The notes: generated from the sequence alone by a model not told the origin. A DNA stretch of 64,000 bases from Citrus sinensis (GCF_022201045.2 NC_068559.1:2702501-2766500); one strand, 5' to 3'; counted from the stretch's first letter, positions 33,601-45,098 are shown. Made by a program: numbers and translations.

Positions 33601-34105
33601 AGTCTCCCTATCTCTCTCTCTCTCTCAAATTGGGGATCCATTGTCGGCTCTCTGATTTCTTCTCAATTCTAAAGCCTCTCTTTTTAGGTGAATTTTTTCA
33701 ATCTCTCTTTATTTTTTGCGTTATCATTCATTGGCCCTTTTGTGTTTTCATTAGAACTAGATTGCCTGGAATCTGTACTTTATTTGCTATATTCTATCAG
33801 TCTTATGAGATTCTATGGATCATAGAATATTGGTTTTTTTTTTCCCCATCTTGTCTATGGTATGTTTGGTTGATGAGAAAGCGTAGAGAAAAGATAAGAA
33901 ATAATAAATCTTTAATCTTTAATTAGTAGATGTTGTAACCCTAAAAAAGATCGATACTTTTTGTAAATTGAGTTTAATCCAAATTATTTGGGTTATTTAA
34001 ATTTCATTACTTTTGCGTTTTCTCTGCAACAAAGCAGTAGGTTGGGTTCTTTGATTTTGATGGATTTGATTTTCGTTTTTGTTTCAGGTTGGTGTTGACC
34101 TTACA

Positions 34106-34300
34106 ATGTTAAATCCTAATTGTTTGGTGTTCTCTGAATTGCTTGATGAATCTTTCTGAGTTTTTGTGGTGGGGATTTGTGAGTGTTCTGATCATGGAGA
34201 TAAATATGAGCTCTCTTTGTGGTTTTGTGGATTGATAGATAAGTTTATATGATATATGGCAATATGGCAGATGAAGAAGTGTGTGATTTGCTTTTGTTGA
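34106..34300 (+). promoter_or_regulatory. Three upstream ORFs in the leader of the alpha-crystallin-domain gene
   Basis: Three ATG-initiated short ORFs precede the main start: 34106-34159 (17 codons, MLNPNCLVFSELLDESF), 34194-34235 (13 codons, MEINMSSLCGFVD) and 34256-34300 (14 codons, MAIWQMKKCVICFC). They lie downstream of a probable leader intron ending at TTTCAG 34082-34087, so they should be in the mRNA. Upstream ORFs usually lower translation of the main ORF. Confidence 0.55.
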
Positions 34301-34363
34301 CTGTTGTCTGACGAAATTACTTACACCCCAGAAGCAAGAGAAGAGAAAAATAAGAAAAATATA

Positions 34364-35890
34364 ATGGGGGAAGCTTTACTAACAGCCTTGTCAATCGATA
34401 ATTATCACCCGTCCACTCTTTTGTCAATGGATTCGGGTTTTCTGTCACATGATGAATTGGAGAAAGAGATGAATCGGTCAGCCATGCTTTCTCGGCCACC
34501 AGACATCAATCTACCTTTGTCATCTGAGTCCAGCCTACCTCTTCTAGCATGGAATGATCCTTGTGACATCTTAGATGTTGGTCTTGGGCCTCAGGTTCAT
34601 GAGGCTGAGACAGTTGTTAATATTCCAAAAGTTGCAAAAAAATTTGCTAAGCGTCTTGATAGTGTATGGGGTGCTTGGTTCTTCTTCAGTTTCTACTTCA
34701 AACCTGTTTTGAATGAGAAATCGAAGAGTAAGATTGTTTGGGATGCTGAAGGTGTGTCTGGATATGAGAAATCAGACTTGCAGCTAGATTCTTTCTTGGT
34801 CCAGCATGATATGGAGAACATGTATATGTGGGTTTTCAAGGAAAAGCCTGAAAATGCACTGGGCAAGATGCAGCTGAGGAGCTTCATGAATGGCCACTCT
34901 AGGCAAGGGGAGCGCCCTTTTCCATTCAGCGTGGATAAGGGTTTTGTCCGATCTCACAGGATGCAAAGAAAACATTACAGGGGTCTGTCTAACCCCCAGT
35001 GTGTTCATGGGATTGAAGTTGTTCCGTCACCCAACCTCATGAATCTTGATGAGGAAGAGAGGAAGAGGTGGGTGGAGCTTACGGGCAGGGATTTAAACTT
35101 CTCCATCCCTACTGAAGCTAGTGAGTTTTGTTCATGGAGGAATAGTCCAAACACGGAATTCGAGCTTGAACGCCCTCATCCTCTACTGAAGAATGGCGTA
35201 AATCCCCACCCGAAAAGATTGCTTAATGGCACCAGCTTGAATCTGTCTACACAACCATTAGAACATAGCAATGGGAACAAAATGGACATTTCACCTGTGT
35301 GTCACAAACGGAAGAAGGATAATTTCCTACGGGCGATTGATGGTGATTCTTGTTTGCCTCATAATTCACATTCTGAAAGGGTATTGGACATGAAACTCCA
35401 GATAGTTGAGCCACCATGGATTTATGAGTTTAGCGGAGTAATGAAGAACGTCTTTGGGCCTGTCACGGCAGCAAAAACAATTTATGAAGACGATGAAGGG
35501 TTCTTGATCATCATCAGTTTGCCTTTTGCTGATCTTCAAAGGGTGAAAGTTACTTGGAGGAATACTCCTACACATGGGATTGTGAAGGTATCTTGTGTGA
35601 GCACAGCCCGCATGCCATTGATTAAGAGACAAGATAGGACATTTAAGCTAACTGATCCAACACCAGAGCACTGCCCTCCAGGGGAATTTATAAGGGAGAT
35701 TCCCCTTCCAAACCGCATTCCAGAAGATGCTAAATTAGAGGCATACCGCGATGAAACAGGAGCTATGCTTGAAATTATTGTTCCCAAACATCGTGTAGGA
35801 CCAGAAGAACATGAGGTCCGTGTATGTCTGCGCCCCTCTCCTTGGAGTGAGCGGCCATTTGTTGACTTGGAAGAGGCAATTGTGTGTTAG
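34364..35890 (+). CDS. Large HSP20-like (alpha-crystallin domain) protein, 508 aa
   Basis: A single coding exon; the first ATG in the open frame is at 34364 (MGEALLTALSIDNYHPSTLL), and an in-frame TGA lies upstream at 34298-34300. The N-terminal two-thirds have plant-specific blocks (FAKRLDSVWGAWFFFSFYFK, HYRGLSNPQCVHGIEVVPSP, WVELTGRDLNFSIPTEASEF). Residues about 360-480 form an alpha-crystallin domain (KTIYEDDEGFLIIISLPFAD, then VKVTWRN, GEFIREIPLPNRI, AMLEIIVPKH). It is annotated in plants as an HSP20-like chaperone superfamily protein. The IDM2/IDM3 group, which regulates active DNA demethylation with ROS1, has this kind of domain, but I cannot tell whether this is an orthologue. It is far longer than a true small heat-shock protein (15-25 kDa), so oligomeric chaperone function should not be assumed. 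A 5'-UTR intron from about 33688 to 34087 is likely. Confidence 0.85.
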   Translation: MGEALLTALSIDNYHPSTLLSMDSGFLSHDELEKEMNRSAMLSRPPDINLPLSSESSLPLLAWNDPCDILDVGLGPQVHEAETVVNIPKVAKKFAKRLDSVWGAWFFFSFYFKPVLNEKSKSKIVWDAEGVSGYEKSDLQLDSFLVQHDMENMYMWVFKEKPENALGKMQLRSFMNGHSRQGERPFPFSVDKGFVRSHRMQRKHYRGLSNPQCVHGIEVVPSPNLMNLDEEERKRWVELTGRDLNFSIPTEASEFCSWRNSPNTEFELERPHPLLKNGVNPHPKRLLNGTSLNLSTQPLEHSNGNKMDISPVCHKRKKDNFLRAIDGDSCLPHNSHSERVLDMKLQIVEPPWIYEFSGVMKNVFGPVTAAKTIYEDDEGFLIIISLPFADLQRVKVTWRNTPTHGIVKVSCVSTARMPLIKRQDRTFKLTDPTPEHCPPGEFIREIPLPNRIPEDAKLEAYRDETGAMLEIIVPKHRVGPEEHEVRVCLRPSPWSERPFVDLEEAIVC

Positions 35891-37011
35891 ATGTAAGGAT
35901 GGTTGTTGCTTCATTGTTTACTAACCTTATTGTTCCATCAAGGAAATCTGTGAAATGAAATTGAATTTTTTTTCTTTTTGGGTCCATAAAAATTGGATTT
36001 TCTTAATTCCGGTTGTGTGTTATACTAGTTATTGTCGGTTTTAATGGCCATATTTCTTCATAGACTTCATCTTGCATTTATCATAATCGTTGAGTTGTGG
36101 GATCTAGCTTCCAATTCATCACCGTTGGATTATCTAAATTTGTTTTGAACTCTGTAAAAATTTACAACAACTGCTAATTGTCAAAACAATCCTTGATGGG
36201 CTCAACTGATGGATCCTGCAAACTTTTTCAGTCACGGCCTAAGAACCTTGTTCATTCAACTTGCATGGGTTGGAATTGCCGTTCGTTGATCTATTATTTA
36301 AACTCAACAAACTTCTACGAGTATATCATATATGTAGTGGAAACAGAAACAAAACAGTATTTATAAATTCCTACTAAAATCAACCTGAGCTCCGAAAGTG
36401 GTGCCTCTCTAAGATGGCTGAAATTTGAAATATTCAGGCCAGTTCTGCAAGAAAAATTTGCTTTTAACACCTCCAAAAAGTTTCCGTAATCAAAAGTCGA
36501 AACAATACTCTTGTTTAAGTAACTCACATGGTTTTCATTAAAAAAAAAAAAAAGTAAAAATACTAGCATGACTAAAAATATAACAAAGTTCATTCAGGAT
36601 GAGCAAAAAGACTAAAAGAATAAATTCATATGATTAGTTCAGGAAGTGCAATAATTCTACCAACATCAATATCTCGGAAATCATTCCAGAAATCGATTAT
36701 AATCCTCACACACACCTCTTGTCGTGTGACATAATCTTAATCAAAGAAGCAACTTTTTTGTGAACACTTACACTATGTTACTGCAAATAAAACTAAAATA
36801 TTCTAAAGAGTTGTGACATTGACATTGAAAATATTAAGATGACATAAATGACGGGCAGCATCACTTAATAGAAACTAATTTGGCCTTTGGGAGTCTCGAA
36901 AGAACTCTACTATTCTGATGAAACAAATTCATTAAAACTGATAAAAAACTCTGAAAGTTATAGCCCTACCAGTAAATTTAAGCTTGAAAAAAATTATTAA
37001 AAAAAAACAAC
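35891..37011. other. Convergent 3' regions of the alpha-crystallin-domain gene and HSP70
   Basis: No gene. The left part is the 3' UTR of the plus-strand gene, the right part (about 36600-37011) the 3' UTR of the minus-strand HSP70. AT-rich with an A run at 36540-36553. Confidence 0.6.
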
Positions 37012-38476
37012 TTAATCAACTTCTTCAATTTTAGGGCCAGCACTGCTGCCACCAGATGGAGGAGCACTTTCGTCCATGCCGGGACCGGGAGCAGGACCTG
37101 CACCAGGAGCGACACCGCCTTGATACATCTTAGCTATGATAGGATTGCAAATGCTCTCAAGCTCCTTCATCTTATCCTCGAACTCATCTGCTTCGGCAAG
37201 CTGGTTGCTGTCCAACCACTGCATAGCCTCCTCAATAGTATCCTCAATTCTCTTCTTGTCAGCCGCTGAAAGTTTAGAACCAATTTGATCATCCTTGATG
37301 GTGTTCCTCATGTTGTAGGCGTAGTTCTCCAAAGCGTTCTTCGCCTCAACCTTCTTCTTGTGTTCCTCATCTTCAGACTTGTACTTCTCTGCCTCCTGAA
37401 CCATCTTCTCAATCTCTTCCTTGGACAGCCTTCCTTTGTCATTGGTGATTGTAATCTTATTCTTCTGGCCAGTTGTTTTGTCTTCGGCCGAGACATTCAA
37501 AATTCCATTGGCATCAATGTCAAAGCAGACAGTAATTTGAGGAACGCCCCTTGGTGCTGGAGGAATGCCTGAAAGCTCGAATTTTCCCAGCAAGTTATTG
37601 TCCCTTGTTCTTGCTCTCTCACCCTCATAAACCTGGATCAAGACCCCGGGTTGGTTATCTGAGTATGTGGAGAAAACTTGTTCCTTCTTGGTGGGTATGG
37701 TTGTGTTTCTTGGGATCAAAACAGTCATGACGCCACCAGCTGTTTCCAATCCAAGAGACAGAGGGGTAACATCCAACAGCAAAAGATCCTGCACCTTCTC
37801 GTTACCCTCACCGCTCAGGATGGCAGCCTGAACAGCGGCACCATAAGCAACAGCCTCATCTGGATTAATGTTCTTGCAGAGCTCCTTGCCATTGAAGAAG
37901 TCTTGCAAAAGCTGTTGCACCTTGGGAATCCTAGTGGAACCACCAACAAGCACAACATCGTGGACAGTGCTCTTGTCCATCTTAGCATCCCTCAAACATT
38001 TCTCAACGGGCTCCATACACTTCCTGAAGAGATCCATGTTCAATTCCTCAAATCTGGCACGAGTTATGGTTGAGTAGAAGTCAATACCCTCATACAAAGA
38101 ATCAATCTCAATTGTAGTCTGGGCAGTAGAGGAGAGAGTCCTCTTCGCTCGCTCACAAGCAGTCCTCAATCTCCTAAGAGCTCTAGGGTTGCCGCTAATA
38201 TCCTTCTTGTTCTTCCTCTTAAACTCCTGAACAAAATGATTCACCATTCTGTTATCAAAATCCTCACCACCAAGATGAGTGTCTCCAGCAGTAGCCTTCA
38301 CTTCAAAGATTCCCTCCTCAATAGTGAGCAACGACACATCAAAAGTCCCGCCACCCAGATCAAAGATCAACACATTCTTCTCACCCACACTAGTAGCCTT
38401 CTTGTCAAGGCCATAAGCAATGGCAGCAGCAGTGGGCTCGTTGATGATACGCATCACATTAAGCCCAGCAATGACA

Positions 38477-38508
<32 letters not shown>

Positions 38509-39248
38509 ATTGAAGTAAGCTGGAACCGTGACCACTGCATTCTTCACATTTGAACCAAGGTACGCCTCAGCAATCTCACGCATCTTGGTCAGCACCATCG
38601 AAGAAATCTCCTCCGCAGAAAACTGCTTCTCCTCTCCCTTGTAGACGACAACAATGGTGGGCTTGTCGCCAGCACCGGGAATCACCTTAAATGGCCAGTG
38701 CTTGATGTCGCCTTGAACTGACGAATCACTGAATCTTCTCCCAATCAAACGCTTAGCATCTATAAACCCACATAAATAATTCAGTAACCATGACGCGCGT
38801 AAATAATTTCAGAAAAGATAAGGGTATTGAGTGATATTTATCCTGAATCTAGGTAAATTAATTTCTGGCCCCTGACATTTGTAGGTTTTTCATTATTATT
38901 TACTTTTTTAAGTTTGTTGTTTCTTACGATATCTAACACGATGAAAAACAAGTTTTTATATAAACCTCAATGAAAATTAGTATAAACTAATTGACACACA
39001 CACACACACACACAGAGAAAGAGAAGAGCATTACCGAAGACGGTGTTGAGAGGGTTCATGGCGACCTGATTTTTGGCAGCGTCGCCAATCAAACGCTCCG
39101 TATCAGTGAACGCGACATAAGACGGCGTCGTGCGGTTGCCTTGGTCGTTGGCAATGATCTCAACGCGATCGTGTTGCCACACGCCAACGCACGAGTACGT
39201 GGTCCCAAGATCAATGCCTATCGCCGGTCCCTCTCCTTTTCCGGCCAT
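37012..39248 (-). CDS. HSP70: Cytosolic heat-shock cognate 70 kDa protein
   Basis: Two exons, 39248-39035 and 38759-37012, give 653 aa, normal for the family. The intron (38760-39034) splits the Asp codon of the [10 protein letters not shown] junction, the conserved position of the single intron in plant cytosolic HSP70 genes. Visible motifs: [14 protein letters not shown] (phosphate loop 1), [30 protein letters not shown] and the C-terminal EEVD, which docks TPR co-chaperones and marks a cytosolic form. It is an ATP-driven chaperone that folds nascent and stress-denatured proteins with J-proteins and nucleotide exchange factors. A perfect three-box heat-shock element next to the TATA box implies heat induction, so it may be an inducible form. 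The intron carries an (AC)n tract at 38994-39014. Confidence 0.98.
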
Positions 39249-39396
39249 TGTATTTAGCTCTTGCTTCTTGTGAAAGTGAAAAAAACAAACGGCTGGGATT
39301 CGATCAAAGAGAGGCTCCTCGGTTTGTGAGTTTTCGTTGAGAGCTGGTTACGGTATTCCGCGTATTGAGTGAATGAGTTATGGGGAAATAGCAGGG

Positions 39397-39406
39397 TTTT
39401 ATATAC
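39397..39406 (-). promoter_or_regulatory. TATA box of HSP70
   Basis: On the minus strand this reads TATATAAAAC, about 150 bp upstream of the start codon at 39248, with the heat-shock element 15 bp further upstream. Position and sequence fit a classical plant heat-shock promoter. Confidence 0.75.
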
Positions 39407-39420
39407 TGTTTGGTTCTGGT

Positions 39421-39433
39421 TTCCAGAAACTTC
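39421..39433 (-). promoter_or_regulatory. Heat-shock element of HSP70
   Basis: TTCCAGAAACTTC is a perfect alternating array of three boxes, TTC-nn-GAA-nn-TTC, the binding site of a heat-shock factor trimer. It sits about 15 bp upstream of the TATA box, the preferred spacing for strong heat response. Confidence 0.8.
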
Positions 39434-41154
39434 TATGAGTTAAATCTCCGCCGTTGGATCGGATCGTGTGATCAGTCTTCGGATGCAAGACGACTCCCAG
39501 TTTCTCGGAATTAGTTAGGTCGTGATGCCCACACGTCTGTCATTTCTTATTTGGGTTTGTTAGTTTGACATGCGTCGCGTTAGGGAATAATATTAAAAAT
39601 TAATTATTTTCGCACTAAAATATTATAGAACGCACGTGTCCTTCACATTTTTTGAAAATTAAAGCTAATTTCTTTATATTAAATTACAGTTCTTCTACCT
39701 TAAAATTCTACATATCTAATTTAAAATTTGCTAAGATTTTAGATTGAAAAAAATAAATTAGCTCACACGTCAAGTGTTTATCGAACATTAGTTAAAAAAT
39801 CTACGCTCGCATATAATAAGGAAAGATTTTTGTTAAAATTCATATTTTAAAATAATATATTAAATTAAGCTTGATGAAGCTCAAAGTTACACCGTTAGAC
39901 ATTTTGATCTGTTGAATTAATTATCACCTATTGTACTTTTGTAGAAGAGACTTTACCATTAAGTTCCATGTTACTGAATCAGTGTACAAAATTACCCTTT
40001 GTAATAGAAATTGAGATTTGAGAAATAGATCATCAAATAGAAGGTTAGATAAAAAAAAAAAGATAAAAAAGATAAATATTATTTATCCTGTGTGTTTCGT
40101 TTATTAAACTTCGCCGATTATTCTCTTGCCAACTAGATCTTCAATAAATAATTTCTAAGAGTAGAGCTATTCGCACCCCGTCATTGTCCTTATAAAACCT
40201 CATGTTTTGTACTTTGAAGTTAATGGCTAAATCAAATTACAGTTAAGGACATATATAAGTCTAATTAAATCCGATCACATTCTTTTAAAAAACTAAAACA
40301 TCGTACAACCAAACATTTAAACCTCTATTTCTCATTTGAATTTTAATTAGTTTAACTTTTGGTAAATTCTAAATAATTTAAAACAACAAAGTATAGCAGC
40401 ATGTGTGCTTACAATTATTATTATTTTGTTAGTATCATGTTTTTATAGATTTTAACTTAAAAATTCTTTTGTCATTGTTATTTAATTTCCCCAAAGTTGG
40501 AGACAGGAATAAAGATTTACCAGCTTTGCACAAGTATTTTGAAAATCTTTGTAAAAAAAAAAAAACTTTATTGAATACTCAACCAACGAATTGGACTGTT
40601 AGTGAGTGGAAGAAAAACGTGATAAAGAAAGAGGCTGAATCAGAAAATTGAGGATATAAATCCACCAAAAAAAAAAAAATCATCAAATCTATAATATATT
40701 TGTTAATATTACCTAGTAATCTATATATTGAGCGTTTCAAATAAAAGAAAACTTTAGAAAATATTATGATAAGTAGGGTGTACAAAGATAATTGCTGAGT
40801 TTAATGTAGCTCTATCCATCTATCCATTTATCTACTTATGAATAAAGATAGATTTATTAATGCAAAAGTGATGCTTGGTGAGAATTTTAGAGGGTTGCCA
40901 ATAGCTTCACTCTAATTCCAATCTCTTAAAAGGAAACAAGTCATTAAGACATTACTTACATACTCCATGCAGCTAGGCTAAGCTTAGCCCTTCTCGCTGA
41001 AAGTACAAGATGTAGATAAACCCGCAGATTTATAACCTAACAGCTTTAGTTAAGATATTCCAGTTCTTGACAAATATTTGCATAAAGCAAAATATATAAG
41101 TAACTAAAAAGTTGATAATCACATGCAGAGCGAAGGTTCCTCTCATCCTCCTCC
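39434..41154. other. Intergenic between HSP70 and the CLE gene
   Basis: No gene supported. AT-rich; the short ORF around 40469-40651 lacks similarity and has poly-lysine from an A run. Nearest 41154 is the 3' UTR of the CLE gene. Confidence 0.5.
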
Positions 41155-41629
41155 TCAAGGCTTCAGTGAGTGATGCCAATTTCCAATAGGGTTTGGCCCG
41201 GAAGGCACCTTATGAACCGTAACTTTAGCCAACCTCCTTGATTTAATCTTTTCGCATAAACAACAATTAAAATTTGTGTTAGTAGAGAATCGCGCGCATA
41301 GAAGATATCAGGCGGTAGCATATTAAATTAAATTACCTTGTTTACCCAAGTAGCTAATATGTACCGGCTGGCTGAGCTCATTCTTGATTTTCCAGTTTCA
41401 AGCTTAAAATCAACTGCATGAACAACGATCACAACTAGAAGTAATGCTAATAATAATTATTATTTTTTAACAAACTCATCAGTTGCAAAGGCTGGAAGTA
41501 CAAGTACTCGCCTGATTCTGCAGCTTGAATTATGATGGCCGCGGCGAAACTGCAATAAGAAACCATAAGGAATGCCAAGAAGAGACTAACGTATGCTTTA
41601 TTCTTCATCGTGACATAAACCTTTTGCAT
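41155..41629 (-). CDS. CLE signalling-peptide precursor (TDIF/CLE46-like), 95 aa
   Basis: Three small exons, 41629-41512, 41413-41337 and 41247-41155, join in frame to 95 codons and a stop. Exon 1 encodes a signal peptide (YVSLFLAFLMVSYCSFAAA) and exon 2 a variable spacer. Exon 3 ends KSRRLAKVTVHKVPSGPNPI followed by GNWHHSLKP. The core HKVPSGPNPIGN is a CLE motif, close to TDIF (HEVPSGPNPISN) and to CLE46 (HKHPSGPNPTGN). The mature 12-13-residue peptide would be cut out, hydroxyproline-modified and secreted to a leucine-rich-repeat receptor kinase. Intron 1 has a GC donor (CAG|GCGAGT); a weaker GT donor near 41469 also keeps the frame and adds residues. The start could instead be the second Met at 41608. 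CLE46 and CLV3-type genes are known to have introns, unlike most CLE genes. Confidence 0.8.
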
Positions 41630-41807
41630 TCATGATTAAGCAGGAAAAACATTAGCCTATAATATAGTTGTGAGAATTATTCAATTAATCATTGCCTAGT
41701 CTGATGAGTTTGTAATTACATGCTAAAGCTGTCTGGGAATCCTATGCTTTACAGATTGGAGTTAAAAACGACTAGCAACTTTGAGTTATTGTCTTGATAT
41801 GTTTGAC

Positions 41808-41839
<32 letters not shown>

Positions 41840-42595
41840 TGTGGGGGGGGGGGCTATCATATCATTTGACCAAATGGCCATCATCAATTACATTGTCCAC
41901 CTATATGTATACACACTTCCCAACCTAAGCTAAAGTTGCTCAAATTAAAGGACAACGCTGTCAGATCGAGATCGTGCCATTTGTCAACCATGCATTGGAC
42001 ATTTGGATTTTCTAAAATCAATCAATGATAAAATGCTGACCAAAAAGGCGAAAAAAAAAAATGCTACAAATTGTAGTTCTTATGTAAATTTTTGTTCACG
42101 TTATTGCCATTGGCAATATGCACTGCTGGTTTACTCTGGTGGTAACTGGTAACTACTTTGCAGCGACGGATAATAGCAAGATTTTGGATGTATTTTTTGA
42201 TTCACTAATTAGTCAAAGGAGGAAAAAAAAAAGGTGTGCTTAAAAGAGGGACACCACTTTTGAGGGAGAAGACTCTTGCTGTATAGCAATAATGGTGCAT
42301 GCCTCCTTGACCTTCAAACATGACAGTTTGGAATCATATACATATTTTCCAACTGTAGCAGCAGATTTTGTGTCTGCTGGTTGTTGGTTGTTTTATCGAG
42401 CAAAATTGATTGCATTCCCATTTGAGGCCGTGGTTTTAAAAAGTTACCCTCTCTGCTTTGCATTCCTGTTATGCTTGTGGTTGAGCAGTTACCCAATTAG
42501 CACTACTTCATCTTGCATCAGCCTTTATTTAGCCTGGTGGCTACTCTTCCAATATTTGGTTTTGGATTGTAGTTTTGAGTGCCTGAAATCAAAAA
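41630..42595. other. Intergenic; CLE promoter side, T/G tract
   Basis: No gene supported. Contains a 27-nt T run (41814-41840) followed by an 11-nt G run (41843-41853). The ORF at 42292-42618 runs into the tRNA gene and has no family similarity. Confidence 0.55.
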
Positions 42596-42667
42596 GGGCA
42601 TTTGGTCTAGTGGTATGATTCTCGCTTAGGGTGCGAGAGGTCCCGAGTTCAATTCTCGGAATGCCCC
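42596..42667 (+). tRNA. tRNA-Pro (AGG)
   Basis: The 72-nt cloverleaf has an acceptor stem GGGCATT/AATGCCC, D arm with the A box (TGGTCTAGTGG), anticodon stem CTCGC/GCGAG with loop TTAGGGT (anticodon AGG at 42628-42630), and T arm CCGAG/CTCGG with loop TTCAATT. Discriminator C at 42667. No intron. A CAA motif just upstream fits plant Pol III initiation; no strong T-run terminator is seen close downstream. It reads proline CCU (and CCC after inosine formation). Confidence 0.95.
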
Positions 42668-45098
42668 CCCTTGGCTTATATATTACGCTTCTACCATTGG
42701 CCTAAGTAAGTGCTTTGCTCTTCTTGGCCATTGACATTGGACCACCATTTTGCAGTTCACAGAATGTGGCTTTCATGATGGCAAGTTTTGCTTGGAGGGC
42801 TTTTGATGTTGAATATTAGCCGAACAACTCAAGTGGGATTGGCTCAACTCAATTGGTTGACTGACTACTTTTCTCGCATTGGTCAAACATGATGACATAA
42901 AGGATTTGCTCACTTTGAAGCATTTTCTTTTTTTGGCCTTTCAAACCAAATTTTCATCTTGATTTAACCCCCCCCCTGCCTAAATCTCAACGTAGTTGGC
43001 GGCAAGTTGGCAACTTACACCTAAGTCAATTCAACCATTGGAAATAAAAGAAAATGACATCTTAAATGGTCTCTACAGAAGCAAATTTAGTAGCTTAAAA
43101 CAAGCAAATAATTAATTGGGCGTTATTCAACTTCATTTCTATATACATTACCACTAGTACTTTTTTTTTTTCTGAAATATTATGATGAGAATATGCTATT
43201 ACTAAAATTAGGGGTCCATCAGGAGTCTAAAATATTATAATTATGGTACAATTTGAAAGTTTACTTATCATAATTTAGAAATAAGCACCAAATAATTGCA
43301 AAATCTATCTCGTATGTATAAATATTTACAGAATTAGAATGCTGAGTCGTCGTTGATTTTGCAAGAAATGAGGGAGAAAAGATAGTTGGTTACTTTATGT
43401 CTGATTCTCAGTTATGTTTTCAAAAAAATAAAATAAAAAAAAGAGGGCATAAAAGGAAATGCCAGTCTACTATGGGAAGTAATTGCAATGATCTTGTTGG
43501 CTCCCATGTGAAAATGAGCAAAACCAAGCATGACTTTATATCATAAAAGATTGAAAGGAATAAATAAAAGTTGATGATTTCGTAGCCTTTGGCCTTCGTT
43601 ATAGACTCACTCTATCGAAAGAAAGTTATCACATTCCATGCCAAAATCTCCGTTGAGAATTAAAACTTCCTATCAATTTTTTTTTTAATTTTAAAAAAAA
43701 AAACTATTCAAAGGCAAATAATAAAAAAACTATTTCAAAGCTCATCATGCTTAGGCATGGGCACATTGCTTTGCTCATTGTGTGGTACATAACTAAAGAA
43801 TCAAATAAAAAGGTAAATAAGTATCTCAATTTAACAAAAAATATAAGTTATGCCATTGCCTTCAAATAATAAATGTCCGAGGAACATTAAAATTTTCCTA
43901 ATATTTATTGAATCTTTAAAAAATATATATATTTTCTTCAATAAAACATTATAAAATATTTCCATATCTCTAGAAGCATATATGTTGATATTACAACCGA
44001 GAGTCTATCAAAAGATCTCTTGGTCTACTTAGAATAACAGCTAAAATTTTACATTAAATAAAGATAACATCTATCTAAAGCTTGTTAATATTCTCAAGGT
44101 TTGATTTTTGTTACAATCCACAAATATTATAATTTAAAATCTATTGAGAATCTAATGCAGTACACCTAAAGTCCACCAAGACTAATTCGAAAATATACTT
44201 ACGCTAATATTTTACAAGATATCTATTTCATAAAAAGAAAAATGTTTAAGTTTGGTAGGACTATAACTTGGTCCTCAACTTTTGTTGAGGAACAACTCCA
44301 CAATTAGGCCAAGACTTAGTAGTGAATTATTATGACTTTACAAGGTTAGAATTTTGAGTCTTTATGACTCATCTTCACCAATGGAGGAACACAACAAATG
44401 GCCTTCAAGAAAATATGGAAAAAAGTCTTTTTAACTATTTACAGAAGAAGATATAAATACACTAAATAGAAATAGGATTAGTATGCCCTTGGACTAAATA
44501 ATAATAACAACAACAACAACAATAATAAAGGTTTTTTTATCTTAAAAATATTCAATTATCTTTAATTTTTTATTTTATTATTAGTATGTAAATGTTGATT
44601 ATTTTTATATTGTTAGCAAAGAAAATATTTAGTGCACAGATGAAGGCAGAATTTTCATATTTTAGGTTAGAATCGTTCGTATTTGTACAAATGCATATAC
44701 TGTAGAATCTCTTATAAATTTATTAAAGTTTAAAGCGTAGTTTTAAATTATAATATTAGTAAAATTGTATTGAATTAAAAAAAAAAAAAAAAGAGAGTAG
44801 AATCTACATATCAAACAATCTTTTACAAACCTTTAAAAAATGAAAAACAATCTTTTATAAAACGATCCGACGTGTCAAACACAAAACTATTTTTTTCATT
44901 AAGTTATTTTTTTAAAAAAAATACTAATTATAAGTTGGCAATTAATAAAACTCGAAAATCAATTTCCTCTTTAAATTCTAAATTAACCGTCATCTATATA
45001 ATGAACCAAAAACCAAAATTGCTCAGCCTCAGCTCGTCTCTTCTTTTATAAATTCCCTCGCGGCTTCTAGACTTCTCTGTTCTCTCTAATATTTTTCT
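42668..45098. other. Intergenic before the UBC7-type gene
   Basis: No gene supported. AT-rich with A runs and an (AAC)n/(AAT)n tract at about 44498-44528. The last 60 bp contain a TATA box (TTTATAAAT near 45046) and the leader of the E2 gene. Confidence 0.5.
45046..45054 (+). promoter_or_regulatory. TATA box of the UBC7-type gene
   Basis: TTTATAAAT about 50 bp upstream of the start codon, followed by a pyrimidine-rich leader (CTTCTCTGTTCTCTCT). A short leader of about 20-25 nt would follow. Confidence 0.5.

Noticed and set aside
34304-34363. Start of the alpha-crystallin-domain protein at 34304
   Set aside because: The codon at 34304 is TTG. The first ATG in this frame is at 34364 and gives a natural N-terminus.
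37285-38553. Plus-strand ORFs opposite HSP70
   Set aside because: They are antisense shadows of a highly conserved coding sequence.
42292-42618. 108-aa ORF ahead of tRNA-Pro
   Set aside because: It overlaps the tRNA, shows no family similarity and has weak coding character.
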